In this document: positions 28,536 to 38,146 of the stretch, piece after piece
Numbering within the stretch: position 1 is the first letter of the stretch
Layout of the letters: each line of letters starts with the position of its first letter
Source: Pseudomonas sp. UBA2684
Lineage (GTDB): Bacteria; Pseudomonadota; Gammaproteobacteria; Pseudomonadales; Pseudomonadaceae
Direction: 5' to 3'
Length of the DNA: 64,000 bases
Assembly (NCBI GenBank): GCA_002354655.1
Contig: DELY01000050.1
Span: forward strand, 340,037-404,036
Translations under genes and position numbers: made by a program
Notes under the pieces: model-generated
What the model saw: only the letters and a program-made list of their open reading frames with translations
Database searches by the model: none
What the model was told of the DNA's origin: nothing

Positions 28536-28826
28536 ATGAAAAAAATGCTGCTTGCTGCCGGTGTATTGATGTTGTCGTTCAATGCCCAAGCTGCCCAAGA
28601 TCCAGAAGCTGTGTATGCCCGTGCTTGCGCGGCCTGTCACAATGGTCAACTGCCGATGGCGCCGCAAAAAGGCGACAAGGCTGCCTGGGAGCCACGCTTG
28701 GCCAAAGGTATGGACGTGCTGGTACAGAGCGTCACCAATGGGTTGAATGCCATGCCGCCGCGCGGTTTGTGCATGGACTGCACGGCCGAGGATTACCAAG
28801 CTGTCATCAAGTTGATGACCGAGTAA
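28536..28826 (+). CDS. small periplasmic cytochrome c (c5-like)
   Basis: A 96-residue protein with a signal peptide ending NAQAAQ and one heme motif CAACH (Cys31, Cys34, His35). Two further cysteines in LCMDCTAEDY are the extra pair typical of c5-type cytochromes, and a Met in NAMPPRG is the likely axial ligand. Probable electron carrier to terminal oxidases, co-transcribed with the diheme cytochrome c4 46 bases downstream. Confidence 0.88.
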   Translation: MKKMLLAAGVLMLSFNAQAAQDPEAVYARACAACHNGQLPMAPQKGDKAAWEPRLAKGMDVLVQSVTNGLNAMPPRGLCMDCTAEDYQAVIKLMTE

Positions 28827-28872
28827 GCCCGGCCCCTAACTCTTTCTCTCTTAGCCGTAGTTGGATTAGCTG

Positions 28873-29478
28873 ATGAACAAAGTACTCGTGAGTCTGCTGT
28901 TGACCCTGGGCATCACCGGCCTGGCCCATGCCGCCGGCGACGCCGTTGCCGGTCAGGGCAAGGTTGCCGTGTGTGGCGCGTGTCATGGTGCCGATGGCAA
29001 CAGCCCGGCCCCGAACTTCCCGAAATTGGCTGGTCAGGGCGAACGTTATCTGCTCAAGCAGCTGAACGATATCAAGTCCGGTGCTCGTCCGATCGTGGAA
29101 ATGACCGGCATGCTGGACAACCTGAGCGATCAGGACATGCAAGACATCGCGGCGTTCTTCGCCAGCCAGAAAATGAGTGTCGGCGCGGCCGATCCGCAGC
29201 TGGTCGCGCGCGGCGAAGCGCTGTTCCGCGGCGGCAAGCTCACCGAAGGCATGCCGGCCTGTACCGGTTGCCACTCGCCGAATGGCGCCGGCCTCGATGC
29301 CGCGGGCTTCCCGCAACTCGGCGGCCAGCATGCCGGCTACGTAGCCAAGCAGCTGACCGATTTCCGCGAAGGCAACCGCACCAACGATGGCGACAGCATG
29401 ATCATGCGCGCCATCGCCGCCAAGCTGAGCAACAAAGACATCGAAGCCGTGTCCAGCTACGTGCAGGGTCTGCACTGA
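28873..29478 (+). CDS. cc4: diheme cytochrome c4
   Basis: A 201-residue periplasmic diheme cytochrome with signal peptide ending LAHAA. The heme sites are CGACH (34-38) and CTGCH (130-134), in two similar halves, each with a later Met. Cytochrome c4 donates electrons to oxidases and, in P. aeruginosa, serves the cbb3 oxidases; whether it feeds the caa3 enzyme encoded in this window is not known. It ends before a clear terminator. Confidence 0.93.
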   Translation: MNKVLVSLLLTLGITGLAHAAGDAVAGQGKVAVCGACHGADGNSPAPNFPKLAGQGERYLLKQLNDIKSGARPIVEMTGMLDNLSDQDMQDIAAFFASQKMSVGAADPQLVARGEALFRGGKLTEGMPACTGCHSPNGAGLDAAGFPQLGGQHAGYVAKQLTDFREGNRTNDGDSMIMRAIAAKLSNKDIEAVSSYVQGLH

Positions 29479-29510
29479 TCGCCTGACTGGGTGAAACGCG
29501 GTGACACAGG

Positions 29511-29537
29511 AAAAGGGTGGCTGAGGCCGCCCTTTTT
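29511..29537 (+). terminator. Rho-independent terminator after cytochrome c4
   Basis: AAAAGGGTGG pairs with CCGCCCTTTTT around a short CTGAGG loop, with a T-run, 33 bases after the stop. Confidence 0.85.
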
Positions 29538-29632
29538 CATTTGCGCCGCCGCTACAATAGCCGGAACCTGCCGCGCAGCCGCCGGTCGAAATGCAGCTGC
29601 CGCCGCAGTACCTCATCGCCAAGGAGTCACGC

Positions 29633-30262
29633 ATGCGTAACCTGATTCTCACCGCCGTCCTCGCCAGCGCGAGCCTGTTGGGCATGACCGCCCACGCCGA
29701 CACCATCGAAGCCGGCAAGCAGTACGTCGAGCTGGCCAGCCCGGTACCGGTGTCCAAGCCGGGGCAGATCGAAGTGGTCGAGTTGTTCTGGTACGGCTGC
29801 CCGCACTGCTATCAGTTCGAGTCGACCATCAATCCATGGGCCGAGCAGTTGCCGGAAGACGTCAACTTCGTGCGCATTCCCGCGTTGTTCGGCGGGGTCT
29901 GGAACGCCCACGGGCAGATGTTCATCACCCTGGAAAACATGCAGGTCGAGCACAAGGTGCACACCGCGGTGTTCGAGGCCATCCACAAACAAGGCAAGAA
30001 GCTGGCGACCCCTGAGGAAATGGCCGAGTTCCTCGCCACTCAGGGCATCGATCAGGCGGCTTTCCTCAAGACCTACAACTCCTTTGGCGTGAAGAGCCAG
30101 ATGGAGAAGGCCAAGAAGCTGGCCATGGCCTACCAGATCAGCGGCGTACCGGTGCTGATCGTCAATGGTAAATACCGCTTCGACCTCGGCAGCTCCGGTG
30201 GCCCACAGCAGACCCTGCAAGTGGCTGATCACCTGATCGCCAAAGAGCGCGCCGCGCAGTAA
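29633..30262 (+). CDS. dsbA: periplasmic thiol:disulfide oxidoreductase DsbA
   Basis: A 209-residue protein with signal peptide ending MTAHAD and a thioredoxin fold with an inserted helical domain. The active site is CPHC (Cys56-Cys59) and the cis-Pro loop is in ISGVPVLIVNGKY. It introduces disulfides into exported proteins. AAGGAG precedes the ATG; an in-frame upstream ATG at 29591 lacks a site. Confidence 0.94.
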   Translation: MRNLILTAVLASASLLGMTAHADTIEAGKQYVELASPVPVSKPGQIEVVELFWYGCPHCYQFESTINPWAEQLPEDVNFVRIPALFGGVWNAHGQMFITLENMQVEHKVHTAVFEAIHKQGKKLATPEEMAEFLATQGIDQAAFLKTYNSFGVKSQMEKAKKLAMAYQISGVPVLIVNGKYRFDLGSSGGPQQTLQVADHLIAKERAAQ

Positions 30263-30285
30263 GCGGCGCGCCACGAGCGCCGAAT

Positions 30286-31164
30286 ATGCTGCGCCGTTGG
30301 CAAGTCCGTCAGGTTGGCCTGTGCGATCCGCAGGTCAACCCGCAGTGTCCGGCTGCCGATGATTGGCCGAGTAATGGGCGTTTGCGCCTGCTCAGCTTCA
30401 ACATTCAGGTGGGCATCAGCACCGAACGTTATCGGCATTACCTGACCCGTGGCTGGCAGCACCTGCTGCCGCATACCGGGCGCGCCGGTAACCTGCAACG
30501 GATTGGCGAGTTGCTTGGCGATTACGACCTGGTGGCCTTGCAGGAGGTCGATGGCGGCAGCCTGCGTTCCGGCTACATCAACCAAGTCGAGCACCTCGCC
30601 CACCTGGGCGCCTTCCCCTACTGGTATCAACAACTCAATCGCAACCTCGGCCGCCTGGCCCAGCACAGCAATGGCGTACTCAGCCGGCTGCGCCCGAGTC
30701 TGTTGGAAGACCACCCGCTGCCCGGGCCACCCGGTCGCGGCGCGATGTTATTGCGCCTGGGCGAGGGCGCGGACGCCGTGGCGGTGGTGATGATGCACCT
30801 GTCCCTCGGGGCGCGAACGCGTACCCGCCAATTGGCCTATATCCGCGAGTTGATCGGTGGCTATCGGCATCAGGTGCTGATGGGCGACATGAACACCCAC
30901 GCCAGTGACCTGCTGCTGCACTCGCCGTTGCGCGACCTTGGTCTGATCGCCCCGCAGATCGAGGCGACCTTTCCCAGCTGGCGCCCGCTGCGTTGTCTCG
31001 ACCATATCCTGCTGAGTCCGGGGCTGGAGCTGGAGCGTTTCGACGTATTGCCACTGTCAATTTCCGATCACCTGCCGGTGGCAGTGGAAATTCGTTTGCC
31101 CAATGCTTTGCATCGCGGCCAGCCACCTATGCTGAGTCCGCCGTCCTGTGGAAGTCCTGCATGA
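30286..31164 (+). CDS. endonuclease/exonuclease/phosphatase family protein
   Basis: A 292-residue EEP-fold hydrolase. The metal and catalytic residues appear in order: LSFNIQVG (Asn), LVALQEVD (Glu), MMHLSLG (His), LMGDMNTH (Asp/Asn) and SDHLPV (Asp-His near the end). The substrate could be nucleic acid or a phosphoester lipid. No signal peptide. The stop overlaps the start of the GGDEF gene in ATGA, so the two are translationally coupled, matching PA5488-PA5487. Confidence 0.85.
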   Translation: MLRRWQVRQVGLCDPQVNPQCPAADDWPSNGRLRLLSFNIQVGISTERYRHYLTRGWQHLLPHTGRAGNLQRIGELLGDYDLVALQEVDGGSLRSGYINQVEHLAHLGAFPYWYQQLNRNLGRLAQHSNGVLSRLRPSLLEDHPLPGPPGRGAMLLRLGEGADAVAVVMMHLSLGARTRTRQLAYIRELIGGYRHQVLMGDMNTHASDLLLHSPLRDLGLIAPQIEATFPSWRPLRCLDHILLSPGLELERFDVLPLSISDHLPVAVEIRLPNALHRGQPPMLSPPSCGSPA

Positions 31165-33044
31165 GCACCGATGACGTCCAGCGCTGGAAAGAAAAATACC
31201 TGAGCAGTCTTGAACAGCAAGAAAAGCTCGAGCGGCGTTGGGATGCGCGCCTCGACCTGCTGCGCCGTGGCTTGGTGCGCAGCAGCCTGGCCGCCGAGGG
31301 GGCGGACAAGGCGGTTGACCAGTGCATGCAGGACCTGCGTGAGATTCTGCGCCGCGAGGATATCGATGCCGGTCTGTCGGCGTTGATCCCGCGCCTGGAA
31401 AAAACCGTCTTGGACTCCGAGCAGCGTCGCCAGCAGCGGTTCGAGCAGGTCGCCAGTGCGCTGGCCGCGTTGGTCAGCCAGCTGCTCAAACTGGACTTGC
31501 CGCGCGAAGTGCGCAAACCGCTGAAAAGCTATGCCAAACAACTCGACGGCCGCGCCGGCCACGTACGCGAGTGGCCGGCCCTGCTGGCCGAGCTCAGCCA
31601 GCTGCAACAGCAAGCGTTGCGGGTGCTGGGGCGCGAAGAGGTCGAGCGTCCGGGCCTGCTCGAACGTCTGTTCGGTGGCCGTGCCGTTGCGGCAGATGCG
31701 GCGCCAGTCGTGCTCGCCCCGGCGGATGACGCGCCCCCGGCGCAAGAGCCGCCGCAGGCGCTCCCGCACGAGCCCGTAGCGCTTGAGGTGCGGGACGCGG
31801 CGGCCGAGCCAGCCCCAGCGGTTGCGCAGCGGCCCCAGCCACCTGCGCTGGCCCTGGACAGCCTGCCGTTGCCCGCCGAGTTGCTGCTGCCTGGCAAGCC
31901 CGAGGTGCCCGCGCGCGCGCCGGCTGCCAGCCCTGCCGCCGGCCCCGAGTGTGTCGAGGCCGACCCGGCATACGCCCTGCCGCCGACCCCCGAGCCGGGC
32001 TACAGCGCCATCGCCAACCATGTCGAAACCACCTTGCTCGGTTTGCTGGCCGAGTTGCCCTTGCCGGAGCGGCATCAAGCGCAGGCCGATCTGCTCGGTG
32101 AACGGATTCAGGCCGGCTTGAACATGTATGAGCTGGTGCCGGTGCTGGATGACCTGGCGGTGCTGATGCTGGCCATCGCCGATGTCGGCCAGCGCGAGTT
32201 CGAGGGTTACCTCACGCAACTCAACGAGCGCCTGGCGACGTTCCAGGGCGGCCTGCAAGATGCCCACGACGGCTACGCCGATTCGATCAGCGCCGCGCGC
32301 GAGCTGGACAGCGAGTTGCGTCAACAGGTCAGCGGCCTGCACAGCAGCGTGCAGGAAGCCAGCGATCTGGACAGCCTCAAAGGCTTGGTGGAACACCGCC
32401 TGAATGGATTGCTCGGCACCATGGAGCAGTACCAGCAACAGCGCGATTCGCGTGAGCAGGTGGTCTCCGGGCGCCTGCAGGCCCTGGTCGAGCGGGTGGC
32501 GAGCATGGAGCAGGAGGCCAAGGGCTTCCGGGCGCACCTGGAGGAACAACGGCAGAAAGCCCTGCTCGACCCACTGACCGGCTTGCCCAATCGCGCCGCT
32601 TGGAGCGAGCGCCTGGACCTGGAGTTGGCGCGTTGGCAGCGTTACGGCGGCGAGCTGCTGCTGGCGGTGGTGGACATCGACCACTTCAAGCGGATCAACG
32701 ATGAGTACGGCCATCTGGCTGGCGATAAGGTGCTGAAAATCATCGCCGGCGAGCTGCACAAACGCCTGCGCAAAACCGACTTTATTGCGCGTTACGGCGG
32801 CGAAGAATTCGTCCTGCTGATTCCCGCTACCCCGCTCGACGGCGGCTGGCAACTGCTGGAAACCCTGCGCACGGCCATCGAAGCCTGTCCGTTTCACTTC
32901 AAGGGCGAGCGGGTGACCATCACCCTGTCAGCCGGGATCAGCGCCTTCAGTGCGGACGAGCGTAGCGAGCAGGTCTTCGAGCGCGCCGACCAGGCGCTGT
33001 ACCGCGCCAAGCGCGGCGGCCGTAACCGCGTCGAGCGCGATTAG
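31161..33044 (+). CDS. GGDEF diguanylate cyclase (DgcH-like)
   Basis: A 627-residue protein with a helical, Ala/Pro-rich N-terminal half, long coiled coil (about 400-470) and a C-terminal GGDEF domain (about 475-627). The active site is GGEEF (546-550). RKTD at 537-540 is an intact product-inhibition I-site, five residues upstream. No membrane helices. It should synthesise c-di-GMP. Orthologous by position to P. aeruginosa PA5487 (DgcH). Confidence 0.9.
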   Translation: MSTDDVQRWKEKYLSSLEQQEKLERRWDARLDLLRRGLVRSSLAAEGADKAVDQCMQDLREILRREDIDAGLSALIPRLEKTVLDSEQRRQQRFEQVASALAALVSQLLKLDLPREVRKPLKSYAKQLDGRAGHVREWPALLAELSQLQQQALRVLGREEVERPGLLERLFGGRAVAADAAPVVLAPADDAPPAQEPPQALPHEPVALEVRDAAAEPAPAVAQRPQPPALALDSLPLPAELLLPGKPEVPARAPAASPAAGPECVEADPAYALPPTPEPGYSAIANHVETTLLGLLAELPLPERHQAQADLLGERIQAGLNMYELVPVLDDLAVLMLAIADVGQREFEGYLTQLNERLATFQGGLQDAHDGYADSISAARELDSELRQQVSGLHSSVQEASDLDSLKGLVEHRLNGLLGTMEQYQQQRDSREQVVSGRLQALVERVASMEQEAKGFRAHLEEQRQKALLDPLTGLPNRAAWSERLDLELARWQRYGGELLLAVVDIDHFKRINDEYGHLAGDKVLKIIAGELHKRLRKTDFIARYGGEEFVLLIPATPLDGGWQLLETLRTAIEACPFHFKGERVTITLSAGISAFSADERSEQVFERADQALYRAKRGGRNRVERD

Positions 33045-33056
33045 CGCGGGCCGACT

Positions 33057-34475
33057 TCAGGCGACATGTGGCATGTAGCTGTGCCAGGTGTCTGGGATCT
33101 GCTCCAGGCGTGGGTAATTCAAGGCGTCCAATTGCAGGTGCGAAAGCAGGAACGGCGTGTGCCGCAAGTGCTGCGGCACGCCGCGCAGCTCCGGTAGCCA
33201 GAGGCTGACGTAGGTGGCGTCCGGGTCGTATTCGCGGGCTTGGCGCAGCACGTTGAACACCCGGTTGCGCCGTGGGTCGTTGCCGACGCCGGCCAGGTAG
33301 GCCCAGTTGCCCCAGTTACTGGCCGGGTCATAGTCGATCAAGTGCTCTTCGAACCAGGCGGCGCCGAAGCGCCAATCCTGTTGCAGGTCGTTGATCAGGT
33401 AACTGGCGACGATTTGCCGACCGCGGTTGGACATGAACCCGGTGGCGGCCAGCTCGCGCATATTGGCATCCACCAGCGGCATGCCGGTGCGGCCCTTGCA
33501 CCATTCGTCGTAGCGTTGATCGAGTTGCTGCGAGGCGCCGCTGGTGGCTTTCAAACCGCCGGCCTTGAACAACGCGCTGCCGTGGCGCACCAAGGTCCAG
33601 CGGAAGAAGTCGCGCCAAAGTAGCTCGATCCACAACCAATAGGTCGAATCATTGCGCCCGTACTGCGCCTCATGGCGCCGCAGCTCGGCCATCGTGCGGC
33701 GCGCCGACAGGCAGCCATTGGCCAGCCAGGGCGAGAATTTCGAGGAGTATTCACTGCCGATCAGGCCGTTGCGCGTGTCCTTGTACTGGCGCACCGCCTG
33801 GCTGTTCCACAGGTAATCGCGCAGGCGCGCCTGGGCGGCCGCCTCGCCACCGGAAAAGGGGAAGGCGCTGGCGGCGACGCTGAGCGGCTCGCCCAGGCCC
33901 AGCTGGGACAAACTCGGCAATCCTTGCAAGAGTGCCTCGGCGCCGTCCGGCAAGGCTGGCAGGGCGCTCGGCGCGGGGCGCGGTTGAAACACCTGCAAGC
34001 GTTCCTCGACCAGGTTTCTGAACTGGGTGAAGACCTGTGGCAGTTGCTCCAGCGGGCAAGGCAACTCGTCGGCGCGCAGCAGGCTGTTGCCCGGCGCCTG
34101 GTGCAGCGGCACGCTACCGAGCCGGCGCCGTACGCGGGCGACTTGGGCGCGTTCTTCCGGGGCGATTTCCTCCAGGGTCAGCACCTGTTGCAGGTCAAGC
34201 TGCTCGACCAGTTGTGGAATCACCTGTTCGGGCGCACCTTGCACCACCAGCAGGTGCGAGCCGCGTTGGCGCAAGGCACCGTCCAGGGCGGCGAGGCTCT
34301 CCAGGAGAAAACGCGCGCGGTGTACACCGAGTCGGCGGGTGCCGAATTCGACGATCTGCAATTGCGCCGGGTCGAGGACGTACAGCGGCAGCAGTCGCTC
34401 GGCGCTCAGCCCCGCCTGTAGCGCCGGGTGATCGTCGAGACGCAGGTCCTGCTTGAACCAAAGCAGCGTACGCAT
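33057..34475 (-). CDS. cryptochrome/photolyase, DASH-like
   Basis: A 472-residue FAD-dependent photolyase-family protein with an N-terminal Rossmann antenna domain (LLWFKQDLRLDDHPAL) and a C-terminal FAD domain. Signatures LWIELLWRDFFRW, TGFMSNRGRQIVASYLINDL and the late WAYLAGVGNDPR are closer to the DASH subgroup than to classic PhrB. Such enzymes repair cyclobutane dimers, often in single-stranded DNA, using blue light. A subgroup call without alignment is tentative. Confidence 0.85.
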   Translation of the reverse strand: MRTLLWFKQDLRLDDHPALQAGLSAERLLPLYVLDPAQLQIVEFGTRRLGVHRARFLLESLAALDGALRQRGSHLLVVQGAPEQVIPQLVEQLDLQQVLTLEEIAPEERAQVARVRRRLGSVPLHQAPGNSLLRADELPCPLEQLPQVFTQFRNLVEERLQVFQPRPAPSALPALPDGAEALLQGLPSLSQLGLGEPLSVAASAFPFSGGEAAAQARLRDYLWNSQAVRQYKDTRNGLIGSEYSSKFSPWLANGCLSARRTMAELRRHEAQYGRNDSTYWLWIELLWRDFFRWTLVRHGSALFKAGGLKATSGASQQLDQRYDEWCKGRTGMPLVDANMRELAATGFMSNRGRQIVASYLINDLQQDWRFGAAWFEEHLIDYDPASNWGNWAYLAGVGNDPRRNRVFNVLRQAREYDPDATYVSLWLPELRGVPQHLRHTPFLLSHLQLDALNYPRLEQIPDTWHSYMPHVA

Positions 34476-34614
34476 GGGGTGATCCTCGAAAGCCGGGCAA
34501 TGGGTATACGAAAAACCAGCGGCTGGATAAGTTCACTGCACGTGAACGCTGCCCATCATCGTTCGCCCACAGACTAGCGCCTTGCATAACACTAGACTGT
34601 GGCGAGCTGTCTAG

Positions 34615-34876
34615 GGTCTGTTGCCGTTTCATTCGCGGTCGCGCCGGAGCCTGTTTTAGCGCGAGGCAAGGCACGAGACGCGAAGTTTGGTGTTCCAAAT
34701 GAGTGTCGAGAAACGCAGCATCGCGCTAAAACAGGCCCGGCCCTTCGGGTTGCGCGCAAAATCTCGCCATGCGGTGTTGGAGGACTTGGCAAGGGAGCGA
34801 CCATTACCTGCGTCCTCCGCCTAGCCTGGCGAGATTTTGCGCGGCAACGCGCCTCGCGATGAAACGGCAACAGACC
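34615..34876. mobile_element. 262-bp miniature element in the marC leader
   Basis: Ends are perfect inverted repeats: GGGTCTGTTGCCGTTTCAT at 34615-34633 against its complement at 34858-34876. Both ends are flanked by CTAG (34611-34614 and 34877-34880). CTAG (YTAR) duplication is typical of the IS5 group. It contains no coding frame. It sits 13 bp before the marC start codon, filling most of the 414-bp phr-marC gap. Confidence 0.85.
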
Positions 34877-34889
34877 CTAGGAGTGTTAC

Positions 34890-35483
34890 ATGGACATCTT
34901 CGGCATCGCCGTGTTGATCTTTCTGGTTACCGATCCGTTCGGCAACATCGCCATCTATATCGCCGCGTTGAAAAACGTCACGCCCAAGCGCCGGCTGTGG
35001 GTCGCGGGGCGCGAACTGCTGTTCGCCCTGGCCTTGCTGCTGCTGTTCCTTACCTTTGGTGACAAAGTGCTCAGCGCGTTGGGCCTGTCGCGCGAGGCAA
35101 CCGCGATTGCCGGCGGTATCATCCTGTTCGTGATTGCCATGCGCCTGATCTTCCCCAGCCCGCAGGGCCTGCTCGGCGATGTGCCGGACGGTGAGCCGAT
35201 GCTGGTGCCGCTGGCCACGCCGGCGGTGGCCGGGCCCTCGGCTCTGGCCGTGCTGATGACCCTGCGCAATACCCATGAAGGGCCACTCTGGGAGCTGTAT
35301 CTGGCGGTGATTCTGGCGTGGGCGGCCACGGCATTTATCTTGTTGCAGGCCTCGTTCCTGCAACGTTTCCTCGGCCCCCGCGGGCTGACCGCAGTGGAGC
35401 GATTGATGGGCATGCTGTTGATCATGCTCAGCGTCGACATGCTGCTGGATAACCTACAAAGCGTGTTGCATATCCGCCCATGA
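34890..35483 (+). CDS. MarC family integral membrane protein
   Basis: A 197-residue protein with six hydrophobic helices and the family pattern FLVTDPFGNIAIYIAALK near the start and PLATPAVAGPSALAVLMTL mid-protein. The cellular role of MarC proteins is unsettled. The Shine-Dalgarno AGGAG (34879-34883) straddles the border of the upstream mobile element. The stop overlaps the amidase start (ATGA). Confidence 0.88.
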   Translation: MDIFGIAVLIFLVTDPFGNIAIYIAALKNVTPKRRLWVAGRELLFALALLLLFLTFGDKVLSALGLSREATAIAGGIILFVIAMRLIFPSPQGLLGDVPDGEPMLVPLATPAVAGPSALAVLMTLRNTHEGPLWELYLAVILAWAATAFILLQASFLQRFLGPRGLTAVERLMGMLLIMLSVDMLLDNLQSVLHIRP

Positions 35484-36259
35484 AATCTGTTTGCCTTGCC
35501 CTCCTCGTCGCCCTGTTGGCCGGCTGTGCCAGCGCCCCCCGAATCGACAGCGCGTACACCGCAACCGGCCAGAACAGCCGGGTGCAGTACATCATCCTGC
35601 ACTACACCTCGACCGACCTGGGGCACTCGTTGCGCCTGCTCACCGAGGAAGAAGTCAGCAGCCATTACCTGATCGGCGACAGCCCGGCGACCATCTACCG
35701 CCTGGTCGATGAAAACCGCCGTGCCTGGCACGCCGGCGACAGCCAATGGCAGGGTCGCACCTGGCTGAACGGCACCTCGATCGGCATCGAACTGGTCAAC
35801 CAGGGCTATCTCGACGGCCCCGGCGGGCGCCACTGGCAGCCCTACTCCGAGGCGCAGATCGAGGCGTTGATCGTGCTCCTCAAGGACATCGTGCAGCGCC
35901 ACCAGTTGGCCCCTGGCAGCATCCTTGCGCACAGCGACGTGGCGCCGCAGCGCAAGGTCGATCCAGGCCCGCTGTTTCCCTGGAAACGCCTGGCCGATGC
36001 CGGCCTGGTGCCCTGGCCGGACGCCCAGGCGGTGGCGCGGCAGCAGGCGCTGTTTGCCGCCAGCCTGCCGAGTGTGGCCTGGTTCCAGGCGCAACTGGCG
36101 CGCCAGGGTTACCTGATCGAGCAGCATGGCGAACTGGATCAGGCCACGCGCAACGTCATTGCCGCTTTCCAGATGAAATACCGCCCGGCCAGGCATGACG
36201 GTCAGCCAGACGCCGAGACCGCGGCGCGCCTGTTGGTGCTCAACACCCCGTCACTCTAG
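35480..36259 (+). CDS. outer-membrane lipoprotein N-acetylmuramyl-L-alanine amidase (AmpDh2-like)
   Basis: A 259-residue lipoprotein (signal ends LLAGCAS) with an amidase_2 domain (residues 30-175). The zinc ligands are likely His in IILHYTS, His in ILAHSDVAP and the following Asp (KVDPGPLFPW). A peptidoglycan-binding domain follows (about 195-255). It cleaves muropeptides or peptidoglycan in the periplasm. Position matches P. aeruginosa PA5485 (ampDh2), which contributes to beta-lactamase regulation. Confidence 0.88.
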   Translation: MKSVCLALLVALLAGCASAPRIDSAYTATGQNSRVQYIILHYTSTDLGHSLRLLTEEEVSSHYLIGDSPATIYRLVDENRRAWHAGDSQWQGRTWLNGTSIGIELVNQGYLDGPGGRHWQPYSEAQIEALIVLLKDIVQRHQLAPGSILAHSDVAPQRKVDPGPLFPWKRLADAGLVPWPDAQAVARQQALFAASLPSVAWFQAQLARQGYLIEQHGELDQATRNVIAAFQMKYRPARHDGQPDAETAARLLVLNTPSL

Positions 36260-36308
36260 GGCTGTAGGTCGTGCGTGGCCGGCAAGCGCCGCCCCCGCGT
36301 AACCTCGC

Positions 36309-36338
36309 GCGGTGGCGCAGGTTGCGCCGCGCCACCGC
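36309..36338. repeat. perfect 10-bp hairpin
   Basis: GCGGTGGCGC (36309-36318) pairs perfectly with GCGCCACCGC (36329-36338). It lies downstream of the amidase gene. It may be a REP-like or transcript-stabilising structure. No T-run follows. Confidence 0.55.
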
Positions 36339-36434
36339 CTACCGCGTCGGCGGTTAACCGCGCCTGCGCCACTCATCGTTATGCCTGAGCCGGCCTGCCC
36401 GGCGCCCTGCCCGCCACACCTGTATGCCCGGATG

Positions 36435-36463
36435 CCCGCCGCGTGACCGCAGCGGCGGGTTTT
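36435..36463 (+). terminator. Rho-independent terminator of marC-amidase
   Basis: CCCGCCGC (36435-36442) pairs with GCGGCGGG (36452-36459), followed by TTTTG. It lies downstream of both the hairpin above and the amidase stop. Confidence 0.7.
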
Positions 36464-36504
36464 GTGCTGCCCGACCACCGGCCAAAAAATTGAATACAAA
36501 AATG

Positions 36505-36518
36505 TGGCCAAACGGTCA
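36505..36518 (+). promoter_or_regulatory. dyad TGGCCA-AA-CGGTCA upstream of the NCS2 permease
   Basis: Ten of twelve fixed positions match the TGACCA-N2-TGGTCA dyad known for RutR-type TetR regulators of pyrimidine/purine genes. It lies about 50 bp before the permease start. It could be an operator, but the match is imperfect and no regulator gene is adjacent. Confidence 0.3.
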
Positions 36519-36567
36519 GGAAATTGTCTACATTTGGCGCAACAAGAACAACATCAGGTACTCCGTC

Positions 36568-38106
36568 ATGACCGCACCCGTTACTTCAGTCACGCCCGAT
36601 GTCCGTCCCGAGGACGAAAACCTCGGTGTCGGCGCCAACCTCGCCTATGGTTTGCAGCATGTGCTGACCATGTACGGCGGCATCGTTGCCGTCCCGCTGA
36701 TCGTTGGCCAGGCGGCGGGTTTGTCGCCGGCGGACATCGGCCTGCTGATCGCCGCTTCGCTGTTTGCCGGTGGCTTGGCGACCCTGCTGCAAACCCTCGG
36801 CCTGCCGTTCTTCGGTTGCCAGCTGCCGCTGGTTCAGGGCGTGTCGTTCGCCGGCGTGGCGACCATGATCGCGATCCTCGGCAGTGACGGCGCGGGAGGT
36901 CTCCCGGTGGTATTCGGCGCGGTGATTGCCGCCTCGCTGATCGGTTTGTTGATCACCCCGGTGTTCTCGCGGATCACCAAATTCTTCCCGCCGCTGGTGA
37001 ACGGCATCGTCATCACCATTATCGGCCTGACCCTGATGCCGGTCGCCGCGCGTTGGGCGATGGGCGGCAATAGCCACGCCGAGGATTTCGGCAGCATGGC
37101 CAATATCGGCCTGGCCGCGCTGACCCTGGTCACCGTGCTGCTGCTGAGCAAGCTCGGCAGCGCCAGCATCTCGCGGCTGTCGATCCTGCTGGCCATGGTC
37201 ATCGGCACCCTGGTCGCCGTGGCGCTGGGCATGGCGGATTTCTCCAAGGTCGCCGAGGGGCCGCTGCTGGCGTTCCCCTCGCCGTTCCATTTCGGCATGC
37301 CGACCTTCCACGTCGCGGCGATCATCTCGATGCTGATCGTGATCATCGTCACCCTGGTGGAAACCTCGGCGGACATCCTCGCGGTCGGTGACATCATCGA
37401 GACCAAGGTCGATTCCAAGCGCCTGGGCAACGGCCTGCGCGCCGACATGATCTCCAGCATGTTCGCGCCGGTCTTTGGCTCGTTCACCCAGAGCGCGTTC
37501 GCCCAGAACGTCGGCCTGGTCGCGGTGACCGGGGTGAAGAGCCGCTATGTGGTGGCCAGCGCGGGGTTGATTCTGGTGACCCTCGGCCTGCTGCCGGTCA
37601 TGGGCCGCCTGGTTGCCGCGGTGCCCACCTCGGTGCTCGGCGGCGCGGGCGTGGTGCTGTTCGGCACCGTGGCGGCGAGCGGGATTCGCACCCTGTCCAA
37701 GGTCGACTACCGCAACAACATGAACCTGATCATCGTCGCCACCTCGATCGGCTTCGGCATGATTCCGATCGCTGCGCCGAGCTTCTATCACCACTTCCCG
37801 GCCTGGTTCGAGACCATCTTCCACTCGGGCATCAGCTCGGCGGCGATCATGGCGATCCTGCTGAACCTGGTGTTCAACCACGTCAAGACCGGCAACTCGG
37901 ACCAGCAGTCGGTGTTCGTCGCCGGCAGCGAACGCACCTTGCGTTACCAGGACATCGCCGCATTGACCGATGGCGACTACTTCAAGGGCGGCAAGCTGTT
38001 CGACGCCCAGGGCAAAGAGGTGCCGCTGGTGGAGAGTGCCCCCGCGCCGCGTGCAGGCAGCGAGAAAGCGCCTGCGCCGAGCGCCGTCGCCGCCGACAGC
38101 GCCTGA
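36568..38106 (+). CDS. NCS2-family xanthine/uracil permease
   Basis: A 512-residue membrane protein with about fourteen helices. The nucleobase-ascorbate family signature appears as QNVGLVAVTGVKSR (about residue 311), preceded by VETSADILAVGDI. The start at 36568 gives a normal N-terminus; the frame upstream is non-conserved. Substrate is a purine or uracil, xanthine-type judged slightly likelier. The C-terminal 70 residues form a hydrophilic tail. Confidence 0.88.
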   Translation: MTAPVTSVTPDVRPEDENLGVGANLAYGLQHVLTMYGGIVAVPLIVGQAAGLSPADIGLLIAASLFAGGLATLLQTLGLPFFGCQLPLVQGVSFAGVATMIAILGSDGAGGLPVVFGAVIAASLIGLLITPVFSRITKFFPPLVNGIVITIIGLTLMPVAARWAMGGNSHAEDFGSMANIGLAALTLVTVLLLSKLGSASISRLSILLAMVIGTLVAVALGMADFSKVAEGPLLAFPSPFHFGMPTFHVAAIISMLIVIIVTLVETSADILAVGDIIETKVDSKRLGNGLRADMISSMFAPVFGSFTQSAFAQNVGLVAVTGVKSRYVVASAGLILVTLGLLPVMGRLVAAVPTSVLGGAGVVLFGTVAASGIRTLSKVDYRNNMNLIIVATSIGFGMIPIAAPSFYHHFPAWFETIFHSGISSAAIMAILLNLVFNHVKTGNSDQQSVFVAGSERTLRYQDIAALTDGDYFKGGKLFDAQGKEVPLVESAPAPRAGSEKAPAPSAVAADSA

Positions 38107-38146
38107 TCCGCCGAGCCGCCGGCGTGCGGTATCGCCAGGCTGCCGC

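Noticed and set aside
31068..32897. 609-codon minus-strand frame across the diguanylate cyclase
   Set aside because: Antisense to a clear GGDEF protein and without recognisable domain.
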